Positions 43,679-53,092 of a stretch of DNA of 64,000 nt are shown in pieces (position 1 is the stretch's first letter; every line of letters starts with the position of its first letter). Below the pieces are notes generated by a model. That model made no database searches and had not been told where the DNA came from. It was given only the letters and a program-made list of their open reading frames with translations. The DNA is from an uncultured Bacteroidota bacterium (GTDB taxonomy: Bacteria; Bacteroidota; Bacteroidia; Chitinophagales; Chitinophagaceae): assembly GCA_903906365.1 (NCBI GenBank), contig CAIVKC010000002.1, forward strand, positions 1 to 64,000. Reading direction: 5' to 3'. Made by a program: the position numbers and the translations under genes.

Positions 43679-44707
43679 ATGATTTTATCTGAAAAAATCA
43701 AGCGGGCCATTGAGGTACATCCTGAAATAATAGCGGTCCTTCAGTCAAAAAGCCGGGTGCTGCATTGGGAACAATTTACAAGAACCCAGTTCAACCTGGT
43801 GGCCAGGGTCATCAACAAGTTCATTACCCGGGAAATCCAGGCCAACGAAGACCTGGTCGGCATGCATCTTATTGTGGGCAAACAGCAGCTCGAAAAGCAG
43901 TTATTCACCCTTCGTCAAAACAGCGTCCATGAATTCATCCGCTATATCGGCAATTACCGGGAATACCGGGTATTTAACTGGGTTAGCGGAAAAACACTGC
44001 AGAGTTACTGGAGCGGCGGTGAAGCCAAATATGTAAAAATCAACGCGCTACTTACCTTCCTGCAGGTGCCCTTCATTGAATGGGAAAACTGGCAGACCGA
44101 CCGCCGCAAAAGGGCCCCATCCAACAGAGCCGCCCTGTCCAGGCATACCCTGCCGGCCACGGGCCTATCCCAGTCTTCTTATTCCATCATCAAGAACTAT
44201 TACCTGGGCAATTACTTTTTGTATTACCAAAAAACCGATGGAAGCAGGCTGATCATTAAAACCCCCTTTATCATCAAGGAAAACGAAAACGGGCAAATCA
44301 TGGTCAAGTCGGTTTCAGAAGGCCATCGTTACAGCGGGCAGGTCAGCGGTATCAGGGAAGGCTGTTTATATATAAACTGCCAAAATCTCGACTTTGAGGA
44401 AGTGGAACAATATATTTTTAACATAGGGCTTGAAACGAAACCCCAGGTCCTTTTTGGGGTATCCAATACAGTCAGTGTAAGGAACAGGCAGGCGGTAGCC
44501 CTGAAAAACATACTGGTCAAACAGCAGTCCAACGACCCCGGATTTGAAAATATCCAGGAGGCGGAAATCCCCTTTACCAAACGCTACCAAAGCCAGACGG
44601 AAGAATGCCTGGTGGTCAACTACCTGAAGCAATCTACCAGCAATATCATCATCACATCCAGTTGCTGTAATCTCTCAGATCTCGGGGAACTGGCAAAACT
44701 TCCCTGA
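43679..44707 (+). CDS. Unknown protein divergent from susC, possible regulator
   Basis: 342 residues, no signal peptide and no membrane segment, so cytosolic. The N-terminal part (about 1-130) is mainly helical with basic stretches (RTQFNLVARVINKFITREIQ). A basic linker (about 130-160, TDRRKRAPSNRAALSRH) leads to a beta-rich C-terminal part (about 165-340, NYYLGNYFLYYQKTDGSRLIIKTPF). I recognise no named family. Head-to-head position with susC, and the repeated motifs between them, make a locus regulator plausible. A basic linker between a helical and a beta-rich domain would fit a DNA-binding protein with an effector domain, but this is inference. Confidence 0.72.
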   Translation: MILSEKIKRAIEVHPEIIAVLQSKSRVLHWEQFTRTQFNLVARVINKFITREIQANEDLVGMHLIVGKQQLEKQLFTLRQNSVHEFIRYIGNYREYRVFNWVSGKTLQSYWSGGEAKYVKINALLTFLQVPFIEWENWQTDRRKRAPSNRAALSRHTLPATGLSQSSYSIIKNYYLGNYFLYYQKTDGSRLIIKTPFIIKENENGQIMVKSVSEGHRYSGQVSGIREGCLYINCQNLDFEEVEQYIFNIGLETKPQVLFGVSNTVSVRNRQAVALKNILVKQQSNDPGFENIQEAEIPFTKRYQSQTEECLVVNYLKQSTSNIIITSSCCNLSDLGELAKLP

Positions 44708-44956
44708 ATGCACCCGGCTGGAACCCGTCCCGGCGCAGGCTCCGGATCTTGATCAGGGCGAAAGAAAGGCATCTATTCCCCTGAATCAAACAAAACGTCC
44801 ATTACCAAAAATCGCGCAATCGTTTGACTGGTCGTTGGGACGGGATAGTTTGTAAGTTTGGTTAAGCATTTAAGAAAGGTCACCGTAATTTCCATTTCAC
44901 GACCTCTTTTTGGTTACAATGGCAACAATCAGCATTTAACTATGATTGGTTTAAGG

Positions 44957-44990
44957 CAGGTACTTTTTGACAAAGTACCTGTTTTTTTTA
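44957..44990 (+). terminator. Strong rho-independent terminator
   Basis: Perfect 10-base-pair stem (CAGGTACTTT at 44957-44966 with AAAGTACCTG at 44972-44981) followed by eight T residues. It lies 250 bases after the stop of the unknown gene, so it ends either a long 3' tail or a separate small RNA. Confidence 0.85.
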
Positions 44991-45128
44991 CTCCGGCCTT
45001 GGGCCCTGCCCGGTCACCGGTCTTGTTTAGGAGCAATAATAACAAGGAACTTCTCTTTGGGAACAGCCGCCGGAATTTGTTTCACAAAGCCTTAAGGGAA
45101 CATAGGGCGGCCCTTCTGTTTTTTGTGC

Positions 45129-45136
45129 TACTTTTG
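45129..45136 (+). promoter_or_regulatory. Promoter -7 box for the LptF/LptG-family gene
   Basis: TACTTTTG is an exact TAnnTTTG match, 37 bases before the ATG at 45174. No TTTG partner at the expected distance. Confidence 0.4.
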
Positions 45137-45173
45137 CCCAGCAAAAAAAATTGCAATAAACCGGTGCGCCTAC

Positions 45174-46265
45174 ATGAAAATACTTGACTGGTATATACTC
45201 AAAAAATTCCTGACCACCTTTGTTTTCACCATGCTTGTCATAACGGTTATTGCCGTGGTTATTGACACAGAGGAAAAAGCGGACGATTTTGTGAGATCTG
45301 GGCTCAGCACCAGTCAGATCATCATGCGATATTATATCGGGTTTATCCCCTTTATCATGTCCATGATTTTTCCACTGATGGTATTTATCGCGGTCATTTA
45401 TTTTACATCCCGGATGGCCGGAAGGACCGAATTTGTGGCCATTATGACCGGAGGCGTGCGCTATAACCGCATGCTGAGGCCCTATATCATCGGGGCTGTA
45501 TTGCTGAGCATCATCTTCTGGTTCGCCAGCCGGGTATGGGTCCCCCGGGCAAATGTGATCCGAACCGATTTTCAGACCGTTTATGTTGACCGCAACAGCA
45601 GTTATAACCCCAATCAATTCATTGGAAGCAATTACTACCTCAGGGTCGATTCCGCCACCTTTGTCGGCATCCGTTCTTATGACACTTCTTCCAAATCAGC
45701 CTCTGCCTTTTTCCTGGAAAAGATCCGGGATAATAAAATGTATTATAACCTGCGCGCAGAAAGGCTTGTATGGGATACGGCCAGAAAGAACTGGAGACTT
45801 ACCAATGCCATCGAAAGGACCATCAACGGATTGAATGAAACGGTCCGTAAAATAGACACAGTCCGGCTCGATCTCCATGTCAAGCCAGGGGAATTAAAAA
45901 GGGATGAATACCTCAAAGACAAACTGACCACCCCGGAACTCAATGAGTTCATCCGGATGGAAGAGATCAGGGGAACAGAAGGGCTCAATACCTTTAAAGT
46001 GGAAAAATACCACCGGGACTCAACCCCCTTTTCGGTGATCATCATGACCATGATCGGGGCCATTGTTTCTTCCCGCAAAGTGCGGGGTGGCAGCGGATTG
46101 CATCTGGCCCTGGGGATAGTCATGGCGGCATTTTTTGTGGTGATGGATAAATTTGCCGTGACTTTTTCCATTAAGGGCAATATGTCCCCGATGCTGGCAG
46201 CCTGGACCCCCAATATCCTGTTTAGCGGGGTCGCCCTTTGGTTGTACATCAGAACACCCAAATAA
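45174..46265 (+). CDS. LptF/LptG-family lipopolysaccharide export permease
   Basis: 363 residues from the ATG at 45174 (MKILDWYILKKFLTTF, the usual start of the family). Three hydrophobic helices in the first 120 residues, a periplasmic jellyroll-like domain (about 130-280; VYVDRNSSYNPNQFIGSNYYLRVD) and three more helices at the end (about 285-360; PFSVIIMTMIGAIVSSRKVRGG, LGIVMAAFFVVMDKFA). The LptBFG complex extracts lipopolysaccharide from the inner membrane and pushes it along the Lpt bridge. In this phylum the two permeases are often encoded apart, and here no lptB or second permease is adjacent. The upstream frame to 45123 is not conserved. Confidence 0.88.
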   Translation: MKILDWYILKKFLTTFVFTMLVITVIAVVIDTEEKADDFVRSGLSTSQIIMRYYIGFIPFIMSMIFPLMVFIAVIYFTSRMAGRTEFVAIMTGGVRYNRMLRPYIIGAVLLSIIFWFASRVWVPRANVIRTDFQTVYVDRNSSYNPNQFIGSNYYLRVDSATFVGIRSYDTSSKSASAFFLEKIRDNKMYYNLRAERLVWDTARKNWRLTNAIERTINGLNETVRKIDTVRLDLHVKPGELKRDEYLKDKLTTPELNEFIRMEEIRGTEGLNTFKVEKYHRDSTPFSVIIMTMIGAIVSSRKVRGGSGLHLALGIVMAAFFVVMDKFAVTFSIKGNMSPMLAAWTPNILFSGVALWLYIRTPK

Positions 46266-46326
46266 TCTGGGGCAGGACGGGCCCTGGACAGGAATTGGAA
46301 ACATGGGCAACCACTGTTGTAAATCA

Positions 46327-46358
46327 TTTGTTGTACTTCATTGATTGCCCTAACTTTA
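46327..46358 (+). promoter_or_regulatory. Bacteroidota-type promoter for citrate synthase
   Basis: TTTG at 46327-46330, 20 bases, then TAACTTTA at 46351-46358 (last base differs from consensus). Expected start near 46365 gives a leader of about 52 bases. Confidence 0.55.
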
Positions 46359-46416
46359 TCTTGAAAACCGGATACGCCTATATCTAAAACATCCATACTG
46401 TATAAAATAGCTTCTC

Positions 46417-47742
46417 ATGGGTATAATAAAAGACAGGTTTAAAGCAAAAGCAGATGCACTGAGCCTGGAAATCAAAGAAATCATCAAGGAACACGGAAAT
46501 AGGAAAATAGGAGAAGTTACCCTGTCCCAGATATATCAGGGAATGCGCGGGATGACCGGCCTGGTCACCGAAACATCCCTGCTCGATGCCCAGGAAGGCA
46601 TCCGGTTCCGGGGCTACTCCATTCCGGAATTACAGCAAAAATTACCCAAGGCGCCACATGGCACCGAGCCGCTTCCCGAAGGCCTGTTCCACCTGATGCT
46701 CCTGGGGGAACTACCCACAGAGGACGATGTGCATCATGTGACCTCCGTATGGCAGCGCAGAAGCCATGTCCCCACGCATGTATTTAATTCCATAGAAGCC
46801 CTCCCGATCAGCGCCCATCCGATGACCCAATTCGTAGTGGCGGTCATGGCCCTCCAGACGGAAAGCCAGTTTGCCAAAAAATATGCAGCAGGGATGAATA
46901 AGAAGGATTATTGGGAAGCTGTATTTGATGACTCCATGGACCTGATAGCACGCCTGCCCAGGGTGGCCGCTTATATTTACCGCCGCAAATACAAGTTTGC
47001 AGAACATATTCAACCCAACGGTTTGCTCGACTGGGCAGGAAACTTTGCGCATATGCTTGGTTTTGAAGATGACTCATTCAAAGAACTCATGCGCCTGTAC
47101 ATGACCATTCACGCGGACCATGAAGGTGGAAATGTAAGTGCCCATACAACCCACCTGGTTGGATCGGCCCTGAGCGATCCTTATCTTTCCTTTGCGGCCG
47201 GCATGAACGGGCTGGCAGGCCCCTTGCATGGTCTGGCCAACCAGGAAGTGATTAAATGGATCCTGGAAATGTGCCGGGAACTGGAAACAGAACTTCCAAG
47301 CAAGGAGCAAATTGCAGCCTATGTGCATAAGACCCTCACCGAAGGTAAAGTAGTCCCCGGCTACGGGCATGCCGTGCTTCGCAAAACAGATCCCCGTTTT
47401 ACAGCCCAGATGGAATTCGGGAAAAAGCATTTACCCGAGGATCCGCTGGTGCAAACGGTCTGGAATATCTATGAGACTGTTCCCCCCATCCTGCAGACCA
47501 TTGGAAAAATTAAGAATCCCTGGCCTAATGTGGACGCGCACAGCGGTGCACTGCTGGTGCATTATGGCATGGTCGAATATGAGTTCTATACCGTCCTTTT
47601 TGGCGTAAGCAGGGCCCTGGGCGTGCTGGCCAGTCTATGCTGGGACAGGGCACTGGGTTTCCCCCTGGAAAGGCCAAAATCCGTTACCACGGAACTGGTC
47701 AAATTATGGCTGGCGGGAAAGGATGAAATATGGGGGGATTAA
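46417..47742 (+). CDS. gltA: Citrate synthase, eukaryote-type
   Basis: 441-residue enzyme condensing oxaloacetate and acetyl-CoA to citrate at the entry of the TCA cycle. The sequence follows the mitochondrial-type family rather than the E. coli hexameric type: [63 protein letters not shown] with the first catalytic histidine, [15 protein letters not shown] with the second, and [10 protein letters not shown] carrying the catalytic aspartate. The clear ATG at 46417 follows a promoter at 46327. It is monocistronic and converges with an outer-membrane protein gene. In this organism succinate from the amine locus would feed the same cycle. Confidence 0.95.
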   Translation: MGIIKDRFKAKADALSLEIKEIIKEHGNRKIGEVTLSQIYQGMRGMTGLVTETSLLDAQEGIRFRGYSIPELQQKLPKAPHGTEPLPEGLFHLMLLGELPTEDDVHHVTSVWQRRSHVPTHVFNSIEALPISAHPMTQFVVAVMALQTESQFAKKYAAGMNKKDYWEAVFDDSMDLIARLPRVAAYIYRRKYKFAEHIQPNGLLDWAGNFAHMLGFEDDSFKELMRLYMTIHADHEGGNVSAHTTHLVGSALSDPYLSFAAGMNGLAGPLHGLANQEVIKWILEMCRELETELPSKEQIAAYVHKTLTEGKVVPGYGHAVLRKTDPRFTAQMEFGKKHLPEDPLVQTVWNIYETVPPILQTIGKIKNPWPNVDAHSGALLVHYGMVEYEFYTVLFGVSRALGVLASLCWDRALGFPLERPKSVTTELVKLWLAGKDEIWGD

Positions 47743-47798
47743 GCAGTACTCCACTGCTTCGGGAACCCTAAAAAAAATGACCTCTACTTATTGGAAAG

Positions 47799-47818
47799 GC
47801 CCGCAGTATCATGCGGGC
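47799..47818. terminator. Weak hairpin after citrate synthase
   Basis: GCCCGCA (47799-47805) and TGCGGGC (47812-47818) pair over seven bases with a six-base loop. No T run follows on either strand, so termination is doubtful. It lies between the convergent gltA and porin genes. Confidence 0.35.
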
Positions 47819-47928
47819 TGCCTTAAACCGGCCCGGTGGCCTTCCCCATCAATGCATCCAACAATACATCTGTTGATGCTGACCTTTTCAAAGATAAGGT
47901 TCGGGGCCCATGCGCCGGTGAGGCTCCA

Positions 47929-48579
47929 TCACAACAAGATTCCCAGTCCAAACTGAAGAACCTGGTTCTTATAGGAAGGCGTTGTGGAAGTGCCGTCGCC
48001 ATTGTTGTTCCTGAAATCAAGGGAATATCTTCCATAAATAAACAGATGTTCGTCTAATTGAACCTCCGCCCCGATGACACCTCCAAGCAGGTTTTTTTGA
48101 ATATTGCCATTGTTGTTGTTGACGTCCTCCACGATGGTGTTATTGCCAGTCTTAAAGGTGGTATGTGTTCCAAGCAGATAGGAATACTGCGGCCCGATCA
48201 GGATGCCAAATGCCCTGGAGGCATTGATTCTCAGCAGCAGGGGAATATCCAGGCAGTTCAGATAACGCCTGTAGTCATAGTCGTTTCCAAACGCAGTTCC
48301 GGTGGTCCTGTACCCTTTCTGGGAAAAAAGGACTTCGGGCTGAATGGATAAAACCCTTCCGAGCGGTAACTGAAGCTCAAGGCCTCCATGGAATCCCAAT
48401 AAAGGGGTTGATGAAAAACTGTTGTCACTGGTTTTAATGACGCTGGCAATACTCAGCCCGCCTTTGATTCCCACCTGTACCCCGGGCTCCGGATGCCGGC
48501 TTAAGGGTGTCTGCTGTTGGGCCCCCGCGGAGCCGGCCAGGGCTGAAAGGAGCAGGGCAAAAACCGTTTTTTGAATCAT
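47929..48579 (-). CDS. Outer-membrane beta-barrel protein, PorT-like
   Basis: 216 residues from the ATG at 48579, which starts a signal peptide (about 1-21, ending SAGAQ). The remainder is an eight-strand-type barrel: QVGIKGGLSIASVIK, LLGFHGGLELQLPLG, SIQPEVLFSQKGYR, YLNCLDIPLLLRINA and a terminal NQVLQFGLGILL strand. This is the outer-membrane protein beta-barrel family (PF13568), found in many copies in Bacteroidota. It includes PorT-like proteins, but this one has no feature that fixes a role. A longer frame to 48666 would precede the signal peptide by 29 residues. Confidence 0.85.
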   Translation of the reverse strand: MIQKTVFALLLSALAGSAGAQQQTPLSRHPEPGVQVGIKGGLSIASVIKTSDNSFSSTPLLGFHGGLELQLPLGRVLSIQPEVLFSQKGYRTTGTAFGNDYDYRRYLNCLDIPLLLRINASRAFGILIGPQYSYLLGTHTTFKTGNNTIVEDVNNNNGNIQKNLLGGVIGAEVQLDEHLFIYGRYSLDFRNNNGDGTSTTPSYKNQVLQFGLGILL

Positions 48580-48821
48580 AACATTTTTTTTAAGCGGACA
48601 TAATGATCCCTCCATTGAAATAATGATTCCAAAAAGCAGGTGAATTTTCAACAAATTGATTGACAATTATATCCGCTTGTTTCCTTTAGGCCACCCGGGG
48701 GGAAGCGCGGAAAAAATTCCTCAGCCTTCCACAATGGCCGGGAAATGGCATACCAGGGCCCGTCGCAACGGAACAATCAAAGGGGGACAGGAATTTATCA
48801 GCGGATCGGCAGGCCTTGGTT

Positions 48822-49991
48822 TCAGCATTTATCCAGGGTCTGTAAAATATCGGAGAGGATATCATCCCGGTGCTCAAGGCCTACGGATATGCGGATAAGA
48901 CCGGGTGTGATGTTGACCGCCTGCCTTTCCTCTTCGGTAAGTTTGGCATGGGTGGTACTTGCCGGGTGGGAAGCAATGCTTCTGGTATCACCCAGGTTTG
49001 CCGTCAGGGACAACATGTTCAGGTTATTGAGAAACCGGCGCCCGCTTTCCACCCCGCCCTTTAGGTCAAAGCAGATGATACCACCCCCGTTTTTCATTTG
49101 TTTGCGGGCAATTTCATGCTGTGGATGGCTTTTCAGCCAAGGATACCTCAGCCAGGAAATGGCCGGATGGTTTTCCAGCTGCTGGGCAATATAGAGGGCA
49201 TTGGAGGAATGCCTTTCCATCCGAACATCCAGGGTTTCGAGGCTACGGCTCAGCACCCAGGCATTAAAAGGGGACATGGAAGGACCCGTGCTCCTGCAAA
49301 AAAGGTATAATTCATGTATGAGCTCCTTTTTCCCCACCACGACGCCGCCCAGGACCCGGCCCTGGCCATCAATCCATTTGGTTGCAGAATGGACCACCAG
49401 GTCGGCACCGAAATCAATAGGGCGCTGGTTCACCGGGGTGGCAAAACAATTATCCACATTCAGCAGGAGGGCATGTTTGCGGGCCAGTTTACCGGCAAAT
49501 TCAAGGTCAATGATATCCAGCCCGGGGTTGGTGGGAGACTCCAGGTATATCATTTTTGTATTGGGCCTGATGGCTGCCTCCCATTCCTGGGGTCTTCCCG
49601 CCGGCACATAAGTGTATTCAATGCCGAAGCGGGGAAGGTATTTTGTAATGATGGTATGGGTGCTTCCAAAAATGGCATTGCAGGAGATCAGGTGATCCCC
49701 CTTTTTGAGAAAACTCATAAAGCTTGCGAAAACGGCGCTCATCCCCGAAGCGGTGGCAAAACCGGCTTCGGCTCCTTCCAGCGCGCACATCCGGTCTGTG
49801 AACTCCTGCACCCCCGGATTGGAAAACCGGCTGTAAATATTATCATCCGTTTCGTCCGCAAAGGCAGCCCTCATTTCTTCGGCATTATCAAAACAAAAGC
49901 TACTGGTCAAAAAAAGCGGCGAAGAGTGTTCCATCTCATCGGTGCGCGGTGTTTGAATACGGATGGCCTGGGTTATGGGGTGCTGCGGCAT
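48822..49991 (-). CDS. metZ: O-acyl-homoserine sulfhydrylase (MetZ-like), trans-sulfuration family
   Basis: 389-residue PLP enzyme of the Cys/Met metabolism family. It would replace the acyl group of O-acetyl- or O-succinylhomoserine with sulfide to give homocysteine. The Schiff-base lysine is in HSATKWIDGQG, with the SRFSNPGVQEF entry, ATASGMSAVFASFMSFLKKGDH, YLESPTNPGLDIIDL and SLTANLGDTRSIASHP segments. It could instead be a cystathionine gamma-synthase or lyase, but the nearby metX makes sulfhydrylation more likely. It lies 54 bases downstream of the OsmC gene on the same strand, both divergent from metX. Confidence 0.85.
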   Translation of the reverse strand: MPQHPITQAIRIQTPRTDEMEHSSPLFLTSSFCFDNAEEMRAAFADETDDNIYSRFSNPGVQEFTDRMCALEGAEAGFATASGMSAVFASFMSFLKKGDHLISCNAIFGSTHTIITKYLPRFGIEYTYVPAGRPQEWEAAIRPNTKMIYLESPTNPGLDIIDLEFAGKLARKHALLLNVDNCFATPVNQRPIDFGADLVVHSATKWIDGQGRVLGGVVVGKKELIHELYLFCRSTGPSMSPFNAWVLSRSLETLDVRMERHSSNALYIAQQLENHPAISWLRYPWLKSHPQHEIARKQMKNGGGIICFDLKGGVESGRRFLNNLNMLSLTANLGDTRSIASHPASTTHAKLTEEERQAVNITPGLIRISVGLEHRDDILSDILQTLDKC

Positions 49992-50045
49992 AATTCGCTG
50001 ATAAAAAGGTTTTAAATAATGGGTGCTGGTTTAGCCAGGTTGCTG

Positions 50046-50468
50046 CTATGGTACAATCCTCACTTCCCAGGAAATGCGGGCGCCTGCCTTTCGAAGGGTG
50101 GCAGCTGCCGAACAGTATTTGTCCATAGACAATTCGCAGGCCCTTTTGGCCTTCTCCAGATCAATATCTCCTTTGAGTTCAAAAACTATGTTGATGGTAG
50201 TCCACAGCGAGGGTTCTGTGCCCTGCTCCCTATCCCCCTCTATAAACATGTTAAACCCTTCAACCACCTGGCGCTGTTTTTTCAGGATCGATACAATATC
50301 AATCCCGCTGCATCCCCCCAGGCCCATCAGCAGCATCTGCATGGGGCGGACCCCAAAATTCTCGCCGCCGCTTTCCGGGCTTGAATCGAGTCTTACTGTA
50401 TGGCCGTAGGCATCCCTGGCTTCAAAGCCAAAATCACCCTGTACGCGTTTAACTTCAATATTTATCAT
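50046..50468 (-). CDS. OsmC/YhfA-family protein
   Basis: 140 residues of the OsmC/Ohr fold. Peroxidatic-type cysteines are present: Cys53 in GLGGCSGIDIV and Cys119 in MDKYCSAAAT, plus Cys111. Ohr proteins reduce organic peroxides, while the YhfA branch, which this resembles in length and spacing, has unclear activity. It sits between metZ-like and metX genes, which is suggestive of a sulfur-related role but not proof. An exact TACATTTG box (50483-50490, minus strand) lies just before its start. Confidence 0.87.
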   Translation of the reverse strand: MINIEVKRVQGDFGFEARDAYGHTVRLDSSPESGGENFGVRPMQMLLMGLGGCSGIDIVSILKKQRQVVEGFNMFIEGDREQGTEPSLWTTINIVFELKGDIDLEKAKRACELSMDKYCSAAATLRKAGARISWEVRIVP

Positions 50469-50537
50469 TGAAAAGATTTTTGCAAATGTAATTCATACAA
50501 GGCCTTATTTTGCATCCTGAACAAGAGAATCTGGCCA

Positions 50538-51563
50538 ATGCAATCATTTCATCATACAAAACCATTTGAACTGGAATGCGGGGAAACGCTGCCGGCCATA
50601 ACAATCGCCTACCATACCTATGGCAAATTAAATGCCGATAAAAGCAATGTGGTATGGGTTTGCCATGCCCTTACCGCCAATGCGGATGCCGCGGCCTGGT
50701 GGCCGGGGGTCGTAGGTCAGGGATCTGTGATCAACCCGGAATCCCATTTCATTGTCTGCGCCAATATTTTGGGCTCCTGTTACGGTTCTACAGGCCCTTT
50801 AAGTACCAATCCGCTGACCGGAAAACCCTATTTCAGTGATTTCCCCATCATCACCATCCGGGATATGGTGCGCGCCCACATACTGCTGCGAAAGCACCTG
50901 GGAATAGAGAGCATCTACCTGCTGATGGGTGGCAGTATGGGGGGATACCAGGCCCTGGAATGGTCTGTGATGGAGCCCCTGGTGATCGAAAGGTTATTCC
51001 TGGCGGCCACTTCCCCCACCGAAAGTGCCTGGGGGATTGCCGTTCACAGTACCCAGCGGCTGGCCATTGAGGCGGATGCCACCTGGAGGGACCATTCCCC
51101 GGCTGCGGGGCAAAAAGGGCTCAAGGCAGCCAGGGCCATCGGTATGCTGACCTACCGCAACTATGGCATACTGGTGAAAAAGCAAACCGATCCGGACCCC
51201 GAAAAAATTGATCATTTTAAAGCATCATCCTATATTGATTACCAGGGCGATAAGCTTATGAAGCGCTTCAACGCCTATTCCTACTGGATCCTTACCAAGG
51301 CCATGGACAGCCATCACCTGGCCAGGGGAAGGCATCAACCTGTGGGGGAAGTGCTGGGAACCATCAGCCAGCCAACCTTGGTTGTCGGAATCAACAGTGA
51401 CATTCTATGCCCGGTGGAGGAACAAAAATACCTGGCTGCCCATATGCCCGGTGCCCGGTATAAAGAGATAGACTCAGCCTACGGTCATGACGGATTCATG
51501 GTGGAAGTGGAAAAGATTTCCCGCCTTCTGGGTACCTGGCTAATGGAAAATACCCCGCATTAA
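50538..51563 (+). CDS. metX: Homoserine O-acetyltransferase
   Basis: 341-residue alpha/beta-hydrolase-type acyltransferase that activates homoserine for methionine synthesis. The nucleophile is Ser133 in LLMGGSMGGYQALEWS, the aspartate lies in INSDILCPV, and the histidine in YGHDGFMVE. WVCHALTANADAAAWWPG and GSCYGSTGPLS are family signatures. Whether acetyl- or succinyl-CoA is used cannot be decided by eye, and acetyl is assumed from the family name. It diverges from the osmC-metZ pair by 69 bases, so the three are probably regulated together. No SAM riboswitch fits in this gap. Confidence 0.93.
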   Translation: MQSFHHTKPFELECGETLPAITIAYHTYGKLNADKSNVVWVCHALTANADAAAWWPGVVGQGSVINPESHFIVCANILGSCYGSTGPLSTNPLTGKPYFSDFPIITIRDMVRAHILLRKHLGIESIYLLMGGSMGGYQALEWSVMEPLVIERLFLAATSPTESAWGIAVHSTQRLAIEADATWRDHSPAAGQKGLKAARAIGMLTYRNYGILVKKQTDPDPEKIDHFKASSYIDYQGDKLMKRFNAYSYWILTKAMDSHHLARGRHQPVGEVLGTISQPTLVVGINSDILCPVEEQKYLAAHMPGARYKEIDSAYGHDGFMVEVEKISRLLGTWLMENTPH

Positions 51564-51621
51564 ACGGATAAAGCCCTGCCCCTGGTCAGGCGCACCCGGC
51601 CGGGCCATAGGCCTGGGCAGC

Positions 51622-53070
51622 TCAGAACCTCAGGCTCCCCCTGTAATAATCCAGAATCCTGGCCCGGAAGGTGAGGTTATACCTGGCTGCCACCAGGTTG
51701 AGACTGGCCCGGTCTGCATTATTTTTGGCAATTACATAATCTACAGAAGTAATGGCTCCTGCGCGAAACTTGACGTCCGCTGCACGCAGGGACTCATTGT
51801 AAGCGGCAAACTGTTCGGTATAAGAGGCAAACTGTCCCCGGGCGGCAATCATGTTCTGATAGGCCAGTTCAACATTCTGCTGCAGCTGCAGCCGGGTATT
51901 GTCAGCCACGTACACGGCGTTTTTCAGGTTGACTTTTGCCTGTTTGATATTATTGCGTACGTGCAGGTAATTCAGGATGGGGATCTGAAGGGATAACCCG
52001 ATCTGGGTATACCGGTTGTTTTTGAACTGGTCACCAAAGGAGGTCTTGACGTAGGTAGCCTCCTGTTGCTGGGTAATGACGTTGTAATTGGTCCCGTTTA
52101 CCGTCACATAGTCCCCAGTGGACACCGGTAAAACCGTCCCCGCTATCCGGGTTGTAGACAGGTCCGAATAATTGGAACTGACGCTCCCATAAAAAGACAG
52201 GGTGGGGAAATACTGTCCCCGGTTTACCTGAATGGCTTTCTGCTGGGCCTTAATCCTGAGATCGACGCTTTTAATGACCGGCAGCGTATGCAGCGCCGTT
52301 TGATACAGGCTGTCGGAACCCGGTTGATAATCGGCCACTGAAATATCGGTCGGGATTTTTTCAAAAACAATGTCCCTTTGATAGGGTATGTTCAGTATCT
52401 GAAAAAGGAAAATTTTGGCGGATTCCAGGGCATTTATCCCGTTGATGATATTGACCTGGTCATTGGCAAACTGTCCTTTCAGGTCATAGAGGGTGGAGGG
52501 GGCAATAGCCCCTTCCCTGTTGAGTATTTCCAGCCTTTCCACGTTTTTGGCATCTACGGCTGCCTGTTCCCTGGATATTCCCAGCAGTTCCCCGCTGCTG
52601 AGCACCTGCAGATAGGCCAGCAGGACATTGAGGGTAATATTGTCCTTTTGCTGCTGCCAGTCCATTTTACTGGCATCATACATATACTGGTTCATTTTGA
52701 TGGCATTTTGCAAGGTCAGCCCGCTGAACAGGGTAATGCCCGCGTTTAATCCATAATTACCTGTATTCTGCGTCTGGTTAATATAGGTATAGGTTGTAGG
52801 GTTGATGCTTTTGCCGAAATTGGTACCCTGGTTGGCCGACGCATTGACGGACGGCAACAGATTCGATAAGGCCTGGTTCCGGGAAATGCCGCTGGACTGC
52901 ATGGTCAGTTCGCTCTGGGCAACCTGAAGGTTGTTCTTTAAGGCAATTTCCACGCATTGGGACAGGGTCAGGGTCTGCCCGGGGGACAGCCTGGCTGTAT
53001 CCTGCGGGTAGCTGGCGGTACTGCATAAAAAGAGGCAAAACAACAGAAAGGAAATTTTAATACTCTGCAT
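51622..53070 (-). CDS. TolC-family outer-membrane efflux protein
   Basis: 482 residues with a signal peptide (about 1-22). Two OEP repeats of alternating coiled-coil helix and beta strand are visible: LSQCVEIALKNNLQVAQSELTMQ, LLAYLQVLSSGELLGISREQAAVDAKNVERLEIL, and the matching second half NLKNAVYVADNTRLQLQQNVELAYQNMIAARGQFASYTEQF. It forms the trimeric outer-membrane exit duct of a tripartite efflux system. The ATPase gene lies 22 bases upstream on the same strand. A membrane-fusion protein is absent from the window, so the system is not complete in this stretch. Confidence 0.92.
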   Translation of the reverse strand: MQSIKISFLLFCLFLCSTASYPQDTARLSPGQTLTLSQCVEIALKNNLQVAQSELTMQSSGISRNQALSNLLPSVNASANQGTNFGKSINPTTYTYINQTQNTGNYGLNAGITLFSGLTLQNAIKMNQYMYDASKMDWQQQKDNITLNVLLAYLQVLSSGELLGISREQAAVDAKNVERLEILNREGAIAPSTLYDLKGQFANDQVNIINGINALESAKIFLFQILNIPYQRDIVFEKIPTDISVADYQPGSDSLYQTALHTLPVIKSVDLRIKAQQKAIQVNRGQYFPTLSFYGSVSSNYSDLSTTRIAGTVLPVSTGDYVTVNGTNYNVITQQQEATYVKTSFGDQFKNNRYTQIGLSLQIPILNYLHVRNNIKQAKVNLKNAVYVADNTRLQLQQNVELAYQNMIAARGQFASYTEQFAAYNESLRAADVKFRAGAITSVDYVIAKNNADRASLNLVAARYNLTFRARILDYYRGSLRF

Positions 53071-53092
53071 GGAAACCTGTTTTGATTTGATT

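Larger units (their letters stand above)
44708..45173. other. Intergenic region with an orphan terminator
   Basis: 466 bases between the unknown gene and the lptG-like gene. No convincing ORF. It holds a TAAGTTTG box at 44853-44860, the strong terminator at 44957-44990, and a TACTTTTG box at 45129-45136 just before the permease gene. A short transcript of about 120 bases between the first box and the terminator is conceivable. Confidence 0.5.

Noticed and set aside
49992-50537. SAM riboswitch controlling metX or the metZ-like gene
   Set aside because: The gaps of 54 and 69 bases are too short for a known SAM riboswitch with expression platform, and no matching fold is apparent.
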